A stretch of DNA of 33,987 bases from Nitratireductor aquimarinus (GCF_017255295.1 NZ_JAFKDE010000017.1:1-33987), one strand, 5' to 3'; numbered from the stretch's first letter, positions 25,881 to 33,755 are shown. Program-made: numbers and translations. The notes: generated by a model not told the origin, from the sequence alone.

Positions 25881-26764
25881 GCCTCGTAGCCCTTTTTGGG
25901 TTTGATGTCGTGCTGGCTCATTTCGGCGGGGCTGGCCGCCGCGTTGCCGAGAGCCGTTTTGAGAAACCGTGTCGCTTTCAACACGCGCTTGCCGTCGCTG
26001 CCAAGCCCCCTGTGCTCGATTGCGCCGAGAAAGGGGATGAGCGGCGAGAGAAATCGGACGATCCGCCGCAGTGCGTCGCGCACTCCGGAAGGCGGGGTGG
26101 CGAAATAGGCGTCGAACGCCGCCTGCGGCGTTTCGGGCTGCTTCGCCTGCATGCAGATCTGCAGAAACAGAAGCCAGACGTCACGCGCCTGCGCCGTGGC
26201 AAGCGGCATGGAGGCTTCCGGTTCTTCCTCGAAGTCGACGAAGCCCCAGCGTTCATCGCTGGTGATGAACATGTCGCGCGGGTGAGGACGGCCGTGACAC
26301 AACCCGCGCCTGTGCGCGTCGTGCAGGGCCCGCGCCGCGTCAACGAGGAGCCTGTCATGGGCGGCGTCTTCGCCGTGCTGCGCCAGCATGGCCAGCTCGT
26401 TCTGGGCGATGGGAGCCACATTCGACAGAACGAGCACCCTGTCGTTGCGGAAGAGCAGTTTCGCCGTTGGCAGCCCTGCGGCGCGGAAGGCTTCGAGCTT
26501 GCGCGCTTCACGGTCGATGGCGCTTGCCCTGTTCGTTTTAGGTGACGCGCGCAGAAAGGCGGAGGGCATCAGCGGCGTCAGCGCCGTGTGCAGCCATTTA
26601 GCCACCGGCACCCGCTCCACATCGTAACGCTTGATCCAGACGGTCTGTCCGTCGAGCACGAGCGAGGAGACGCGCTCGCGCTCACCGGTGATGAGCATGC
26701 GCAGCAGTGTCGCCGTCGCTTCCGGCGAAAGAACGTCCTGCTCGTGTCTCGTCTCGTCGTTCAT
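25877..26764 (-). CDS. Atypical protein-kinase-like/LPS-kinase-like protein coupled to pheS
   Basis: The 295-residue cytoplasmic protein looks like a small kinase fold related to the lipopolysaccharide kinase/BUD32 group: K45 in VWIKRY, E86 in DREARKL, catalytic-loop segment [14 protein letters not shown] (154-167) and the metal-loop D177 in GFVDFEEE. The usual HGD...N loop reads HGR...D here, with Arg in place of the catalytic Asp and Asp in place of Asn. It may phosphorylate a small molecule or lipid, or be a pseudokinase. The start is uncertain: ATG at 26764 or 26773, or GTG at 26776. Its start lies just past the rplT terminator, and its stop overlaps pheS in ATGA. Confidence 0.8.
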   Translation of the reverse strand: MNDETRHEQDVLSPEATATLLRMLITGERERVSSLVLDGQTVWIKRYDVERVPVAKWLHTALTPLMPSAFLRASPKTNRASAIDREARKLEAFRAAGLPTAKLLFRNDRVLVLSNVAPIAQNELAMLAQHGEDAAHDRLLVDAARALHDAHRRGLCHGRPHPRDMFITSDERWGFVDFEEEPEASMPLATAQARDVWLLFLQICMQAKQPETPQAAFDAYFATPPSGVRDALRRIVRFLSPLIPFLGAIEHRGLGSDGKRVLKATRFLKTALGNAAASPAEMSQHDIKPKKGYEA

Positions 26765-26776
26765 GGTCTTCATCAC

Positions 26777-26813
26777 AAAGAAAAACCCGCGCCAGCCCTG
26801 CCAGCGCGGGTTT
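26777..26813 (-). terminator. Rho-independent terminator after rplT
   Basis: AAACCCGCGC (26783-26792) and GCGCGGGTTT (26804-26813) form a perfect 10-bp stem with an 11-base loop, followed on the minus strand by TTTTTCTTT. The U tract runs almost into the start of the kinase-like gene. Confidence 0.85.
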
Positions 26814-26850
26814 CCCGAACTAAACCTGATTGCTTCGGGAAGCGCTGGCC

Positions 26851-27252
26851 TTAGGCGACAGCGCTTTCAAAAGCATTCGGGGTGGTGTCCTTGAGGTACA
26901 CGAGCGCTTCCTTGGACTTCTTCACCAGAGCGGCGAATGCCTGCGGCTCATGCACGGCCATGTCGGCCAGCACCTTGCGATCGATCTCGATGCCGGCCTT
27001 GTTCAGACCGTCGATGAAGCGGCCATAGGTCAGGCCGTGTTCGCGTGCGCCGGCGTTGATGCGCTGGATCCACAGAGCGCGGAAATTGCGCTTGCGAGCC
27101 TTGCGATCGCGGTAGGCGTACTGCATCGACTTTTCGACCGCCTGCTTGGCGATGCGAATGGTGTTCTTGCGACGGCCGTAGAAACCCTTGGCGGCTTTCA
27201 TGACCTTCTTGTGCTTGGCGTGGGCGGTAACGCCCCTCTTTACGCGTGCCAT
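26851..27252 (-). CDS. rplT: 50S ribosomal protein L20
   Basis: L20 binds 23S rRNA and is needed for early 50S assembly. The 133-residue basic protein begins [19 protein letters not shown] and continues [21 protein letters not shown] and [18 protein letters not shown], all typical. The C-terminus is about 13 residues longer than E. coli L20. It follows rpmI by 37 bases in one operon and is followed by a strong terminator. infC is not in this unit, unlike the enteric infC-rpmI-rplT order. Confidence 0.98.
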   Translation of the reverse strand: MARVKRGVTAHAKHKKVMKAAKGFYGRRKNTIRIAKQAVEKSMQYAYRDRKARKRNFRALWIQRINAGAREHGLTYGRFIDGLNKAGIEIDRKVLADMAVHEPQAFAALVKKSKEALVYLKDTTPNAFESAVA

Positions 27253-27289
27253 GACATGATCTCCTTAAATGTGTTCCGGGTTCCTGCGA

Positions 27290-27490
27290 TTACAGGCCGT
27301 AGGGCATGAACTTCTTCACGATCTTCGTATCGGGATCGGAAAGAACCATCGTGCCGCGGGCATCGCGGATGAACTTGTTGGAACGCTTGATCATGCCGTG
27401 GCGCTTGCCAGCAGCTGCGACTTTCACCTTGCCGGTGGCGGTTACCTTGAACCGCTTCTTGACAGAAGACTTCGTCTTCATCTTGGGCAT
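27290..27490 (-). CDS. rpmI: 50S ribosomal protein L35
   Basis: The 66-residue basic protein begins [20 protein letters not shown] and ends [11 protein letters not shown], typical of L35. GGAGAAG lies 5 bases before the ATG at 27490; the longer open frame to 27580 is leader sequence. Transcription probably starts near 27657 from the promoter at 27664-27692, giving a leader of about 165 bases with several stems. Confidence 0.97.
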   Translation of the reverse strand: MPKMKTKSSVKKRFKVTATGKVKVAAAGKRHGMIKRSNKFIRDARGTMVLSDPDTKIVKKFMPYGL

Positions 27491-27657
27491 TTTGCTTCTC
27501 CGTTCTTGGCTCACGCCGGTGTGTCGGTGCAAACGGCTCCGCGAGGAGCGCCGGAAATCCGGCGGCGGCCTGAGCCGCATTTCGTCTGCTCGGTTCCCTG
27601 CGTGTGCTTTTCAGCATTAAGGACCGCCACGGCATGCCCTGCCGGCCGGTCCAGGAA
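27491..27657 (-). promoter_or_regulatory. Structured leader of rpmI-rplT
   Basis: In the transcript, GGACCG pairs with CGGTCC (27647-27652 with 27621-27626), with an inner GGCA/TGCC pair. GCCGG/CCGGC form a further small stem near 27550-27562. L20 represses its own operon through leader RNA in other bacteria, so this leader may bind L20; no homology to a known L20 leader was established. Confidence 0.35.
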
Positions 27658-27663
27658 CGCGGC

Positions 27664-27692
27664 CTTATAGCGGGGGGCGAAAGATTGCGCAA
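27664..27692 (-). promoter_or_regulatory. Promoter of rpmI-rplT
   Basis: On the minus strand TTGCGC (27692-27687) is followed after exactly 17 bases by TATAAG (27669-27664), a good housekeeping promoter. Confidence 0.6.
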
Positions 27693-27735
27693 CTCCTGAT
27701 TTGGCCGCGTTGCGGGGCGGGGTTGCGGGGCCGGA

Positions 27736-28371
27736 TCAGTAGAGACGGAACAGAGTGGGCAGCAGCCCGAGATCCTGGACATATTCGACCAGTTCGAAGG
27801 CCGGCATGGCCAGAAAGAAGATCAGGCCGTCCCGCAGCGTTCCGTAAAGCCGCTCCGGCAGGATGGTCAGCGTCTTGGGATCGTGAAAGAGCTTTGGGTT
27901 CGGGAGGAAGGAAGGCACGCGCGCTGCGTAGGCGTCATAGGCGTCGCCGAAAGTGTCGCGCAGGTGGTGTTCTTCGCGCTGTGCGGTGATGCTGAGAATG
28001 AAAGCGGCCAGAGCACCGCAGATCATCGCCGCGATGATGCTGCCGGTCTGCGCGCCCACACCCATCGCGCCGATGGTGGAGAAGACATAGAGCGGATTGC
28101 GTGTGATCGAGTAGGGGCCGTCCTGCACCAGCTCCGCCGCCTTGCGCCCGCCGATATAGAGCGTGCACCAGAGCCTGCCCACGATGGCGATGCCGATCAG
28201 GCCGAGGCCGGCGATCTCGATGATCTCCTCAACATCAATGCCGAGTGGCTGGTAATGCGCCCAGCCGGAATGGAAAAAGAGAACGAAGCCGCACAGCAGA
28301 GAGGCAATCAGCCAGAAACTGGCGATGCGCAGGCGCTGGAACTGTCCAAGCGCAATCTGGTGAATGGACAC
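27736..28371 (-). CDS. ICMT/PEMT-type membrane methyltransferase
   Basis: The 211-residue membrane protein has hydrophobic segments near 18-34, 50-66 and 97-125, and the isoprenylcysteine carboxyl methyltransferase-like SAM motif GPYSITRNPLYV (85-96) followed by EEHHLRDTFGDAYDAYAARV. These proteins methylate lipids or small acceptors; bacteria lack prenylated CaaX proteins, so the substrate is unknown. A C-terminal extension of about 50 residues follows the usual end. There is no good ATG; I chose GTG at 28371 behind AGGGGG, and TTG at 28389 is the alternative. A hairpin at 28381-28413 overlaps the ribosome-binding site. Confidence 0.85.
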   Translation of the reverse strand: MSIHQIALGQFQRLRIASFWLIASLLCGFVLFFHSGWAHYQPLGIDVEEIIEIAGLGLIGIAIVGRLWCTLYIGGRKAAELVQDGPYSITRNPLYVFSTIGAMGVGAQTGSIIAAMICGALAAFILSITAQREEHHLRDTFGDAYDAYAARVPSFLPNPKLFHDPKTLTILPERLYGTLRDGLIFFLAMPAFELVEYVQDLGLLPTLFRLY

Positions 28372-28380
28372 GCGAAAACC

Positions 28381-28413
28381 CCCTAGCAAACCATGTTTAT
28401 GATTTTGCTAGGG
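28381..28413 (-). promoter_or_regulatory. Perfect 10-bp inverted repeat at the ICMT-like gene start
   Basis: CCCTAGCAAA (28381-28390) and TTTGCTAGGG (28404-28413) are perfect complements around a 13-base loop. On the transcript, the 3' arm ends in the GGG of the ribosome-binding site AGGGGG, 10 bases before the GTG. It may be an operator or an RNA stem that hides the site. Confidence 0.6.
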
Positions 28414-28440
28414 AGGGAATGCGGCATTTTGTGGGGGAAG

Positions 28441-28460
28441 AGCCGGACAAAGTTCCGGCT
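28441..28460 (-). terminator. Candidate terminator after infC
   Basis: AGCCGGA (28441-28447) and TCCGGCT (28454-28460) form a perfect 7-bp stem with a 6-base loop, 42 bases past the infC stop. The minus-strand tail (CTTCCCC) is a poor U tract, so termination may be partial. Confidence 0.45.
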
Positions 28461-28502
28461 TTATCGCGTCGAACGGCCCCGGCCCTTGCGGGCGCAGGCC
28501 TG

Positions 28503-29045
28503 TTACGTGGTGCGGGGCGCCAGAACCATCATCATCTGGCGGCCTTCGAGCTTGGGCTCGGCTTCCACCTTGGCAATCGGCTCGACCTCTTCCTTGACGC
28601 GGTTGAGGAGCTTCATGCCGAGTTCCATATGGGCCATTTCGCGGCCACGGAAACGGAGCGTCAGCTTGACCTTGTCGCCAGCCTCGAAGAAACGGCGCAC
28701 AGCCTTCATCTTCACCTCATAATCATGAGAGTCGATGTTCGGACGCATCTTGATCTCTTTGATCTCGATGGTCTTCTGCTTCTTGCGCGCCTCGGCAGCC
28801 TTCTTCTGAGTCTGATATTTCATCCTGCCGAGATCGGTGATCTTGCACACAGGCGGCTTGGCGTTCGCTGCCACCTCAACCAGGTCAAGTCCGGCCTCTT
28901 CTGCAAGACGCAGGGCATCTTCCGTGGCGAGCACGCCGCGGTTGTTGCCTTCGTCGTCGATGAGCTGAATCTGGGGAACCCGGATGTCGCGGTTTGCGCG
29001 CGGGCCTTCTACTTTCTGAGGCGGCGCTTTGAATGGTCTGCGAAT
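28503..29045 (-). CDS. infC: Translation initiation factor IF-3, AUU start
   Basis: IF-3 binds the 30S subunit and rejects initiation at non-canonical codons. With an ATT start at 29045 the protein has 180 residues: RRPFKAPPQ and [17 protein letters not shown] at the N-terminus, the linker, and the C-terminal domain with [18 protein letters not shown] and ending [18 protein letters not shown] lies 9 bases before ATT. An in-frame TAA only 7 codons upstream excludes an earlier start, and the first internal GTG (28934) would remove 37 conserved residues. An AUU start that lets IF-3 repress itself is known for E. coli infC. A terminator-like stem follows. Confidence 0.95.
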   Translation of the reverse strand: MRRPFKAPPQKVEGPRANRDIRVPQIQLIDDEGNNRGVLATEDALRLAEEAGLDLVEVAANAKPPVCKITDLGRMKYQTQKKAAEARKKQKTIEIKEIKMRPNIDSHDYEVKMKAVRRFFEAGDKVKLTLRFRGREMAHMELGMKLLNRVKEEVEPIAKVEAEPKLEGRQMMMVLAPRTT

Positions 29046-29102
29046 GGTCGTGATCTCCTCGAATTGTTAAATCACTGGGTTTCGGCACTGTTTAGCCGAG
29101 GC

Positions 29103-29131
29103 GTATGTCGTCTCGGCAGGCGAAGTGTCAA
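29103..29131 (-). promoter_or_regulatory. Candidate promoter of infC
   Basis: On the minus strand, perfect TTGACA (29131-29126) is followed after 17 bases by ACATAC (29108-29103). An inverted repeat GCCGAG/CTCGGC (29095-29100 and 29112-29117) brackets the -10. The leader to the ATT would be about 50 bases. Confidence 0.45.
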
Positions 29132-29227
29132 TAGCATATAAGGTCAAAAGAATCACGTCGCACCTTTTGATTATGCCGGAAACGGTGCGGTTGAAAGAAT
29201 TTATCCGGGTAAATAAGGAGCCAAACC

Positions 29228-30001
29228 ATGACGGACGCCACCCCCAGCTTCCTGAAGATCGGCGATACGGACATCGCTTATCGACACCGGACCGGCAGAG
29301 CGCCGGGCGTTGTCTGGCTGGGCGGCTACAAGTCCGACATGCTGGGCACCAAGGCCGAGGCGCTTGATGCGTGGGCCGGCGAGGCGGGACACGCCTTCCT
29401 GCGGCATGATTACTCGGGCCATGGCGAGTCCGGCGGCGCCTTCCGCGATGGCACCATATCCCTTTGGCTCGAGCAGAGCCTCGGTGTGTTTCGCGCCATG
29501 ACCGAAGGCCCGCAGATCCTCGTCGGCTCGTCCATGGGCGCATGGATCGCACTGCGCATGGCGCAGGAACTCAACAGGGCGGGCGAGGGCGACCGGCTGG
29601 CCGGCCTTCTTCTTCTTGCGCCCGCGCCCGATTTCACCAGCGTGCTGGTCGAGCCGAAGCTTTCGGACGCCAACCGGCGGGATCTGGAAGAGAAGGGCTA
29701 TATGGAAGAGCCGTCCGAATATTCCGACGAGCCCTATGTTTACACGCGTGCGCTTTTCGAGGACGGCAGGAAGAACCTGGTGCTCGACGGCGTCATCGAC
29801 ACCCATTGCCCGGTGCATATCCTGCAGGGCAAGGCAGATCCCGATGTGCCTTTCGCCCATGCCATGCGGCTGGCCGAGCATCTGCCGGCAGACGATGTCA
29901 CCATCTCGCTGATCGGCGATGGCGATCACCGGCTTTCCAGACCCCAGGATATCGCGTTGATCTTGCGGTCGCTGGAAGGTTTGATCGAGCGTCCGGTTTA
30001 G
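29228..30001 (+). CDS. Alpha/beta hydrolase
   Basis: The 257-residue cytoplasmic protein has an alpha/beta-hydrolase fold: VVWLGGYKSDM oxyanion strand, RHDYSGHGESGG, nucleophile S102 in GSSMGAW (100-106), acid in KADPDVPF and base His in GDGDHRLS. The order and length resemble ABHD10-type thioesterase/esterase proteins, but the substrate is not evident. AAGGAG lies about 8 bases before the ATG. It diverges from infC. A hairpin overlapping its stop (30001-30021) may end or protect the transcript. Confidence 0.9.
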   Translation: MTDATPSFLKIGDTDIAYRHRTGRAPGVVWLGGYKSDMLGTKAEALDAWAGEAGHAFLRHDYSGHGESGGAFRDGTISLWLEQSLGVFRAMTEGPQILVGSSMGAWIALRMAQELNRAGEGDRLAGLLLLAPAPDFTSVLVEPKLSDANRRDLEEKGYMEEPSEYSDEPYVYTRALFEDGRKNLVLDGVIDTHCPVHILQGKADPDVPFAHAMRLAEHLPADDVTISLIGDGDHRLSRPQDIALILRSLEGLIERPV

Positions 30002-30021
30002 GCCAATTGTTGAAATTGGCC
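30001..30021 (+). terminator. Hairpin at the end of the alpha/beta hydrolase gene
   Basis: GGCCAATT (30001-30008) and AATTGGCC (30014-30021) form a perfect 8-bp stem with a 5-base loop, starting at the last base of the stop codon. No U tract follows. Confidence 0.4.
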
Positions 30022-30082
30022 GGTGAGTGCGGAAATAAATATAGGAAAAACAAAGGTTTGTCTGTTTCTCGTTTACCATTTC

Positions 30083-30110
30083 CTTGAAACCTGAAAAACA
30101 GCCCCCATCT
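30083..30110 (+). promoter_or_regulatory. Sigma-32-type heat-shock promoter before the DUF2852 gene
   Basis: CTTGAAA (30083-30089) is followed after 13 bases by CCCCATCT (30103-30110). This matches the classical sigma-32 consensus CTTGAAA-N11-16-CCCCATnT. Transcription would begin near 30117, and the leader to the ATG at 30165 contains a hairpin. Confidence 0.6.
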
Positions 30111-30116
30111 CGAATT

Positions 30117-30141
30117 CATGCAACTTCCCGGGGGTTGCATG
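30117..30141 (+). repeat. Leader hairpin of the DUF2852 gene
   Basis: CATGCAAC (30117-30124) and GTTGCATG (30134-30141) form a perfect 8-bp stem with a 9-base loop, 24 bases before the start codon. It does not cover the ribosome-binding site AAGGAAAGGA. Confidence 0.6.
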
Positions 30142-30164
30142 CTCAAGGAAAGGAACGGGTGATC

Positions 30165-30596
30165 ATGACAAATTCTGCACTTATCCGTCCTGCCTGGACG
30201 CCAGCGACGATTGCTCTGATGGTGGTGGGTTTCATGGTTTTCTGGCCGCTCGGCCTCGCCATGCTCGCTTACATTCTGTGGGGTGATCGCCTCGGGGAGT
30301 TCAAGAAGGACGTCAACCGCAAGACTGATGAAGTCTTCGCCGGCTGCCGCCGCGCCTCGCGGAGCCAGTCGTTTACCGGCAACGTTGCCTTTGACGACTG
30401 GCGCAACAAGGAGCTCGACCGGCTCGCCGAAGAGCGCCGCAAGCTCGACGAGGCGCGTGACGAGTTCGACGAATACATGCGCGAACTGCGCCGCGCCAAG
30501 GATCAGGACGAGTTCGATCGTTTCATGAACGAGCGCAACAAGGGCCGCAAATCAGGCCGTGGCAAGTCCGTGCCGGACGTGACCGACGAGGACTGA
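30165..30596 (+). CDS. DUF2852 membrane-anchored coiled-coil protein
   Basis: The 143-residue protein has one hydrophobic segment (about 13-40, TIALMVVGFMVFWPLGLAML), then a charged, helical Arg/Glu-rich region (about 90-130) likely to be a coiled coil. This is the DUF2852 pattern found in rhizobia and relatives; function is unknown. I chose the ATG at 30165, the conserved start, over an in-frame start at 30084 that would overlap the predicted promoter. The heat-shock-like promoter and a proper terminator indicate a single-gene transcript, possibly linked to envelope stress. Confidence 0.88.
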   Translation: MTNSALIRPAWTPATIALMVVGFMVFWPLGLAMLAYILWGDRLGEFKKDVNRKTDEVFAGCRRASRSQSFTGNVAFDDWRNKELDRLAEERRKLDEARDEFDEYMRELRRAKDQDEFDRFMNERNKGRKSGRGKSVPDVTDED

Positions 30597-30624
30597 TTTT
30601 CCAAAACGGCAGGCATATGACTGG

Positions 30625-30654
30625 AACGGCATCTCTTTGAGGTGCCGTTTTCTT
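30625..30654 (+). terminator. Rho-independent terminator after the DUF2852 gene
   Basis: AACGGCA (30625-30631) and TGCCGTT (30643-30649) pair, with an inner CTC/GAG, and the stem is followed by TTTTCTTT-like sequence. Confidence 0.8.
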
Positions 30655-30691
30655 TGCGCATTTTCGCTCACGAATCGCTTAAACTTTCACC

Positions 30692-31456
30692 ATGGCGCTT
30701 GGATTTCTCAACAAAATGATCGGGCTTAAGGTCGCCGCACCGCCGACCGAACGCACGCACCGGGTGGCCGGGCGCGAGCTGCCTTTGCGCATCGTTGAGA
30801 ATGCGCGCGCCAAGCGCCTGACCCTGCGCATTGAGCCGGGCGGGAGAGGTCTTCGCATCACCGTGCCGCCGGGGCTCTCCCGGTCGCGTGAGGTGGAGGC
30901 GTTTCTGGACCGCCACACGGGCTGGCTCGAGGAAAAGCTGAAAAAGCTGCCCGAGCGCCCTGTGGTGCGCGCGGGCATCAAGATCCCGGTGCGTGGTGAG
31001 CCGCATCTGATCGTGCATGAGACCGGCCGTCGCGGGGCCGCACATGTCGCCACGCGTGATGGCGCGCCGGTGCTGGTCGTCTATGGCGACCCGGAGCACC
31101 TGCCCCGCCGTGTCGCCGATTTCCTGAAGCGCGAGGCAAAGCGCGATATCGAGGCGTTGGTCGCCCGGCATACGGCCACGATCGACAAGCGCGCCCGCGC
31201 GATCCGCTTCCGCGACACCAAAAGCCGCTGGGGTTCCTGCACCTCCGACGGCGTTCTCTCCTTCTCCTGGCGCATCATGATGGCCCCGCCGCTGGTGATC
31301 GACTATCTGGTCGCGCACGAGGTCGCGCATCTGCGCGAAATGAACCACGGTCCCCGCTTCTGGAAGCTCTGCAAGGAGCTGTCGCCGGAAACGGATCGCT
31401 GCAAGGACTGGCTCAAGCGCAACGGAACCGCATTGCAGGCCATCGGCTTTGAGTGA
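30692..31456 (+). CDS. YgjP-type (M48/SprT-like) zinc metallopeptidase
   Basis: The 254-residue protein is a member of the YgjP/DUF45 family. It has RAKRLTLRIEPGGRGLRITVP at the N-terminal half, the conserved KSRWGSCTSDGVLSFSWR (177-194), and the zinc site HEVAH (209-213) with the third His H219 in MNHGPRFW. It is presumably a cytoplasmic metalloprotease; the substrate is unknown. The 157-base spacer to trpF shows no strong promoter or hairpin, so the trp genes may share its transcript or have an unseen promoter. Confidence 0.92.
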   Translation: MALGFLNKMIGLKVAAPPTERTHRVAGRELPLRIVENARAKRLTLRIEPGGRGLRITVPPGLSRSREVEAFLDRHTGWLEEKLKKLPERPVVRAGIKIPVRGEPHLIVHETGRRGAAHVATRDGAPVLVVYGDPEHLPRRVADFLKREAKRDIEALVARHTATIDKRARAIRFRDTKSRWGSCTSDGVLSFSWRIMMAPPLVIDYLVAHEVAHLREMNHGPRFWKLCKELSPETDRCKDWLKRNGTALQAIGFE

Positions 31457-31613
31457 CGGTTGTGTTGGGCTGAGTGCGCTTGTGAGATGGCGCTTGGCGT
31501 TCCCCATTTCCCCCCGGTTGGCCGCCTGACGCCCCGCATATCCTCACCTCCAGCCCGCTGGCTCAATCGCGTTGTGCCTCGACTCCGCCGCCTTTTCGTG
31601 CGACTTCCCTGAC

Positions 31614-32279
31614 ATGACACTCGACGTAAAGATCTGCGGTCTGAAGACCGAGGAAGCGCTGGCTGCCGCGCTGGACGGCGGAGCGAGCCATATCGGCTTC
31701 ATCTTCTTTGAAAAGAGCCCGCGCCATGTGGAGCCGGATCAGGCCGGACGCCTGCGTGAGGCTGCGCGCGGTCGCGCGGATGTGGTGGCCGTCACGGTCA
31801 ATGCTGATGACGCGGCGCTCGACGCCATTGTCGCGGCGGCAAAGCCCGATATCCTGCAGCTCCACGGGGCCGAGAGCCCGGAGCGCGTGGCCGAGGTGAA
31901 GGCGCGGTACGGATTGCCGGTGATGAAGGCTTTTGCGATCCGCGAGGCAGCCGATCTCGAGAAGATCACGCCCTATCGCGGCATCGCCGACCGTTTCCTG
32001 TTCGACGCCAAGCCGCCGAAGGGATCTGACCTTCCCGGCGGCAATGGTGTATCCTTCGACTGGGAGCTGCTTGCGGCCCTTGACGATGGCGTGGATTACA
32101 TGCTTTCCGGTGGGCTGAAAGCGGCCAATATCGGCGCGGCGCTGAATGCCGCGTCGCCCCGCGCAATTGACATTTCGTCAGGCGTGGAACGTGCGCCCGG
32201 TGAGAAAGATCCGGATCTGATACGCAATTTCTTCCGCGCCGTCCGGGCGGCGCGCGAAGGCGATGCGGTTCTGGCATGA
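31614..32279 (+). CDS. trpF: Phosphoribosylanthranilate isomerase
   Basis: TrpF converts N-(5-phosphoribosyl)anthranilate to CdRP, the third step of tryptophan synthesis. The 221-residue TIM-barrel protein has the general base C8 in KICGLK and the general acid D131 in FLFDAK, with the phosphate-binding LSGGLK and DISSGVE near the end. The ATG at 31614 is preferred because the family starts here; a possible earlier start at 31572 adds a non-conserved N-terminus. Its stop is 10 bases before the trpB start. Confidence 0.96.
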   Translation: MTLDVKICGLKTEEALAAALDGGASHIGFIFFEKSPRHVEPDQAGRLREAARGRADVVAVTVNADDAALDAIVAAAKPDILQLHGAESPERVAEVKARYGLPVMKAFAIREAADLEKITPYRGIADRFLFDAKPPKGSDLPGGNGVSFDWELLAALDDGVDYMLSGGLKAANIGAALNAASPRAIDISSGVERAPGEKDPDLIRNFFRAVRAAREGDAVLA

Positions 32280-32289
32280 GGAGAACACC

Positions 32290-33510
32290 TTGAACAAACC
32301 GGCAGAACCCAATTCCTTCCGGATTGGCCCGGATGATGACGGCATGTTCGGCATCTTCGGCGGCCGGTTCGTTGCCGAAACGCTGATGCCGCTGATCCTC
32401 GATCTGGAAAAACACTGGAACGAGGCCAAGGACGATCCGGCGTTTCGGGCCGAGCTCGAATATCTCGGCCGTCACTATACGGGTCGCCCCTCGCCGCTCT
32501 ATTTCGCAGAACGCCTGACCGAGCATCTGGGCGGCGCGAAGATCTACTTCAAGCGCGAAGACCTGAACCACACCGGTTCGCACAAGATCAACAATTGCCT
32601 CGGCCAGATCCTGCTCGCCAAGCGCATGGGCAAGACCCGCATCATCGCCGAGACCGGGGCTGGCCAGCATGGCGTGGCCTCGGCCACCGTGTCGGCCCGC
32701 TTCGGCCTGCCCTGCGTGGTCTATATGGGTGCGACCGATGTGGAGCGGCAGAAGCCGAATGTCTTCCGCATGCATCTTCTGGGCGCCGAGGTGAAGCCGG
32801 TCTCTTCGGGACATGGCACGCTGAAAGACGCCATGAACGAGGCGCTGCGCGACTGGGTGACCAATGTTGAAGACACCTATTACCTGATCGGCACGGCGGC
32901 AGGCCCGCATCCCTATCCCGAGCTGGTGCGCGATCTTCAGTCGGTGATCGGCACGGAAGCGCGCGAACAGATCCAGGAGCTGGAGGGCCGGCTGCCCGAC
33001 GCCATCGTGGCGGCGGTGGGCGGCGGCTCGAACGCCATCGGCCTGTTCCATCCCTTCCTCGATGACCGCCAGGTGGAGATCCACGGCGTCGAGGCCGGCG
33101 GACACGGGCTGGAGGGTGACGAGCACTGCGCTTCCATGACGGCTGGCCGTCCGGGCGTGCTGCATGGCAACCGCACCTATCTGTTGCAGAACGATGACGG
33201 GCAGATCCTCGACGGGCATTCGGTGTCTGCGGGGCTGGACTATCCCGGCGTCGGGCCGGAGCACAGCTGGCTGAAGGATTCGGGCCGTGTGATCTATTCG
33301 CCCGTTCTGGACGATGAGGCGATCGAGGCGTTCCAGATGACGACGCGTCTTGAGGGCATCATCCCGGCGCTGGAATCGGCTCATGCGATTGCCCATGCGA
33401 TCAAGCTCGCGCCGACCATGGGCAAGGACCAGATCATGATCGTCAATTTCTCCGGTCGCGGAGACAAGGACGTGCATACCGTTGGAAAGATGCTCGGCAT
33501 GGAGATCTGA
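32290..33510 (+). CDS. trpB: Tryptophan synthase beta subunit, TTG start
   Basis: TrpB uses pyridoxal phosphate to join indole and serine. The 406 residues match rhizobial TrpB. K99 in [10 protein letters not shown] binds PLP, and GGGSNAIG binds its phosphate; KREDLNHTG and the final SGRGDKD are also typical. I chose TTG at 32290 because AGGAG lies 6 bases before it and the protein then starts [17 protein letters not shown], as in relatives. An ATG at 32263 would overlap trpF by 17 bases and add residues not seen in the family. Confidence 0.96.
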   Translation: MNKPAEPNSFRIGPDDDGMFGIFGGRFVAETLMPLILDLEKHWNEAKDDPAFRAELEYLGRHYTGRPSPLYFAERLTEHLGGAKIYFKREDLNHTGSHKINNCLGQILLAKRMGKTRIIAETGAGQHGVASATVSARFGLPCVVYMGATDVERQKPNVFRMHLLGAEVKPVSSGHGTLKDAMNEALRDWVTNVEDTYYLIGTAAGPHPYPELVRDLQSVIGTEAREQIQELEGRLPDAIVAAVGGGSNAIGLFHPFLDDRQVEIHGVEAGGHGLEGDEHCASMTAGRPGVLHGNRTYLLQNDDGQILDGHSVSAGLDYPGVGPEHSWLKDSGRVIYSPVLDDEAIEAFQMTTRLEGIIPALESAHAIAHAIKLAPTMGKDQIMIVNFSGRGDKDVHTVGKMLGMEI

Positions 33511-33512
33511 AC

Positions 33513-33755
33513 ATGTTCGAAATCTATCGCTCCAAGCAAAACCGGCACCACTATGTGGCCATCCGCCAGGACGACGATAGGGAAAACCCGCAGGGGATCC
33601 GGGAAAGCCAGAACCTTGCTTTCCTGACCCATGTGGCCGATGACGGCGAACCGCGCATCGCGTTCGATCCCGATGAGGCTAAAAGCCGGATCGAGCGCGA
33701 TGGGTTCTATGCTTTTGCCGTGACCATCGATATCCGCGAACACGCTGAGGGATGA
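33513..33755 (+). CDS. Small unknown ORF between trpB and trpA
   Basis: The 80-residue product is charged, with no signal peptide, membrane segment or motif that I recognise (MFEIYRSKQNRHHYVAIRQ at the start). GGAG overlaps the end of trpB 8 bases before the ATG, and the gene begins 2 bases after the trpB stop, so expression is likely coupled. Codon use looks like that of the neighbours. A role linked to tryptophan synthase is only inferred from position. Confidence 0.75.
   Translation: MFEIYRSKQNRHHYVAIRQDDDRENPQGIRESQNLAFLTHVADDGEPRIAFDPDEAKSRIERDGFYAFAVTIDIREHAEG

Noticed and set aside
31457-31613. A trp leader peptide/attenuator before trpF
   Set aside because: No short ORF with consecutive Trp codons and no alternative hairpins were found.
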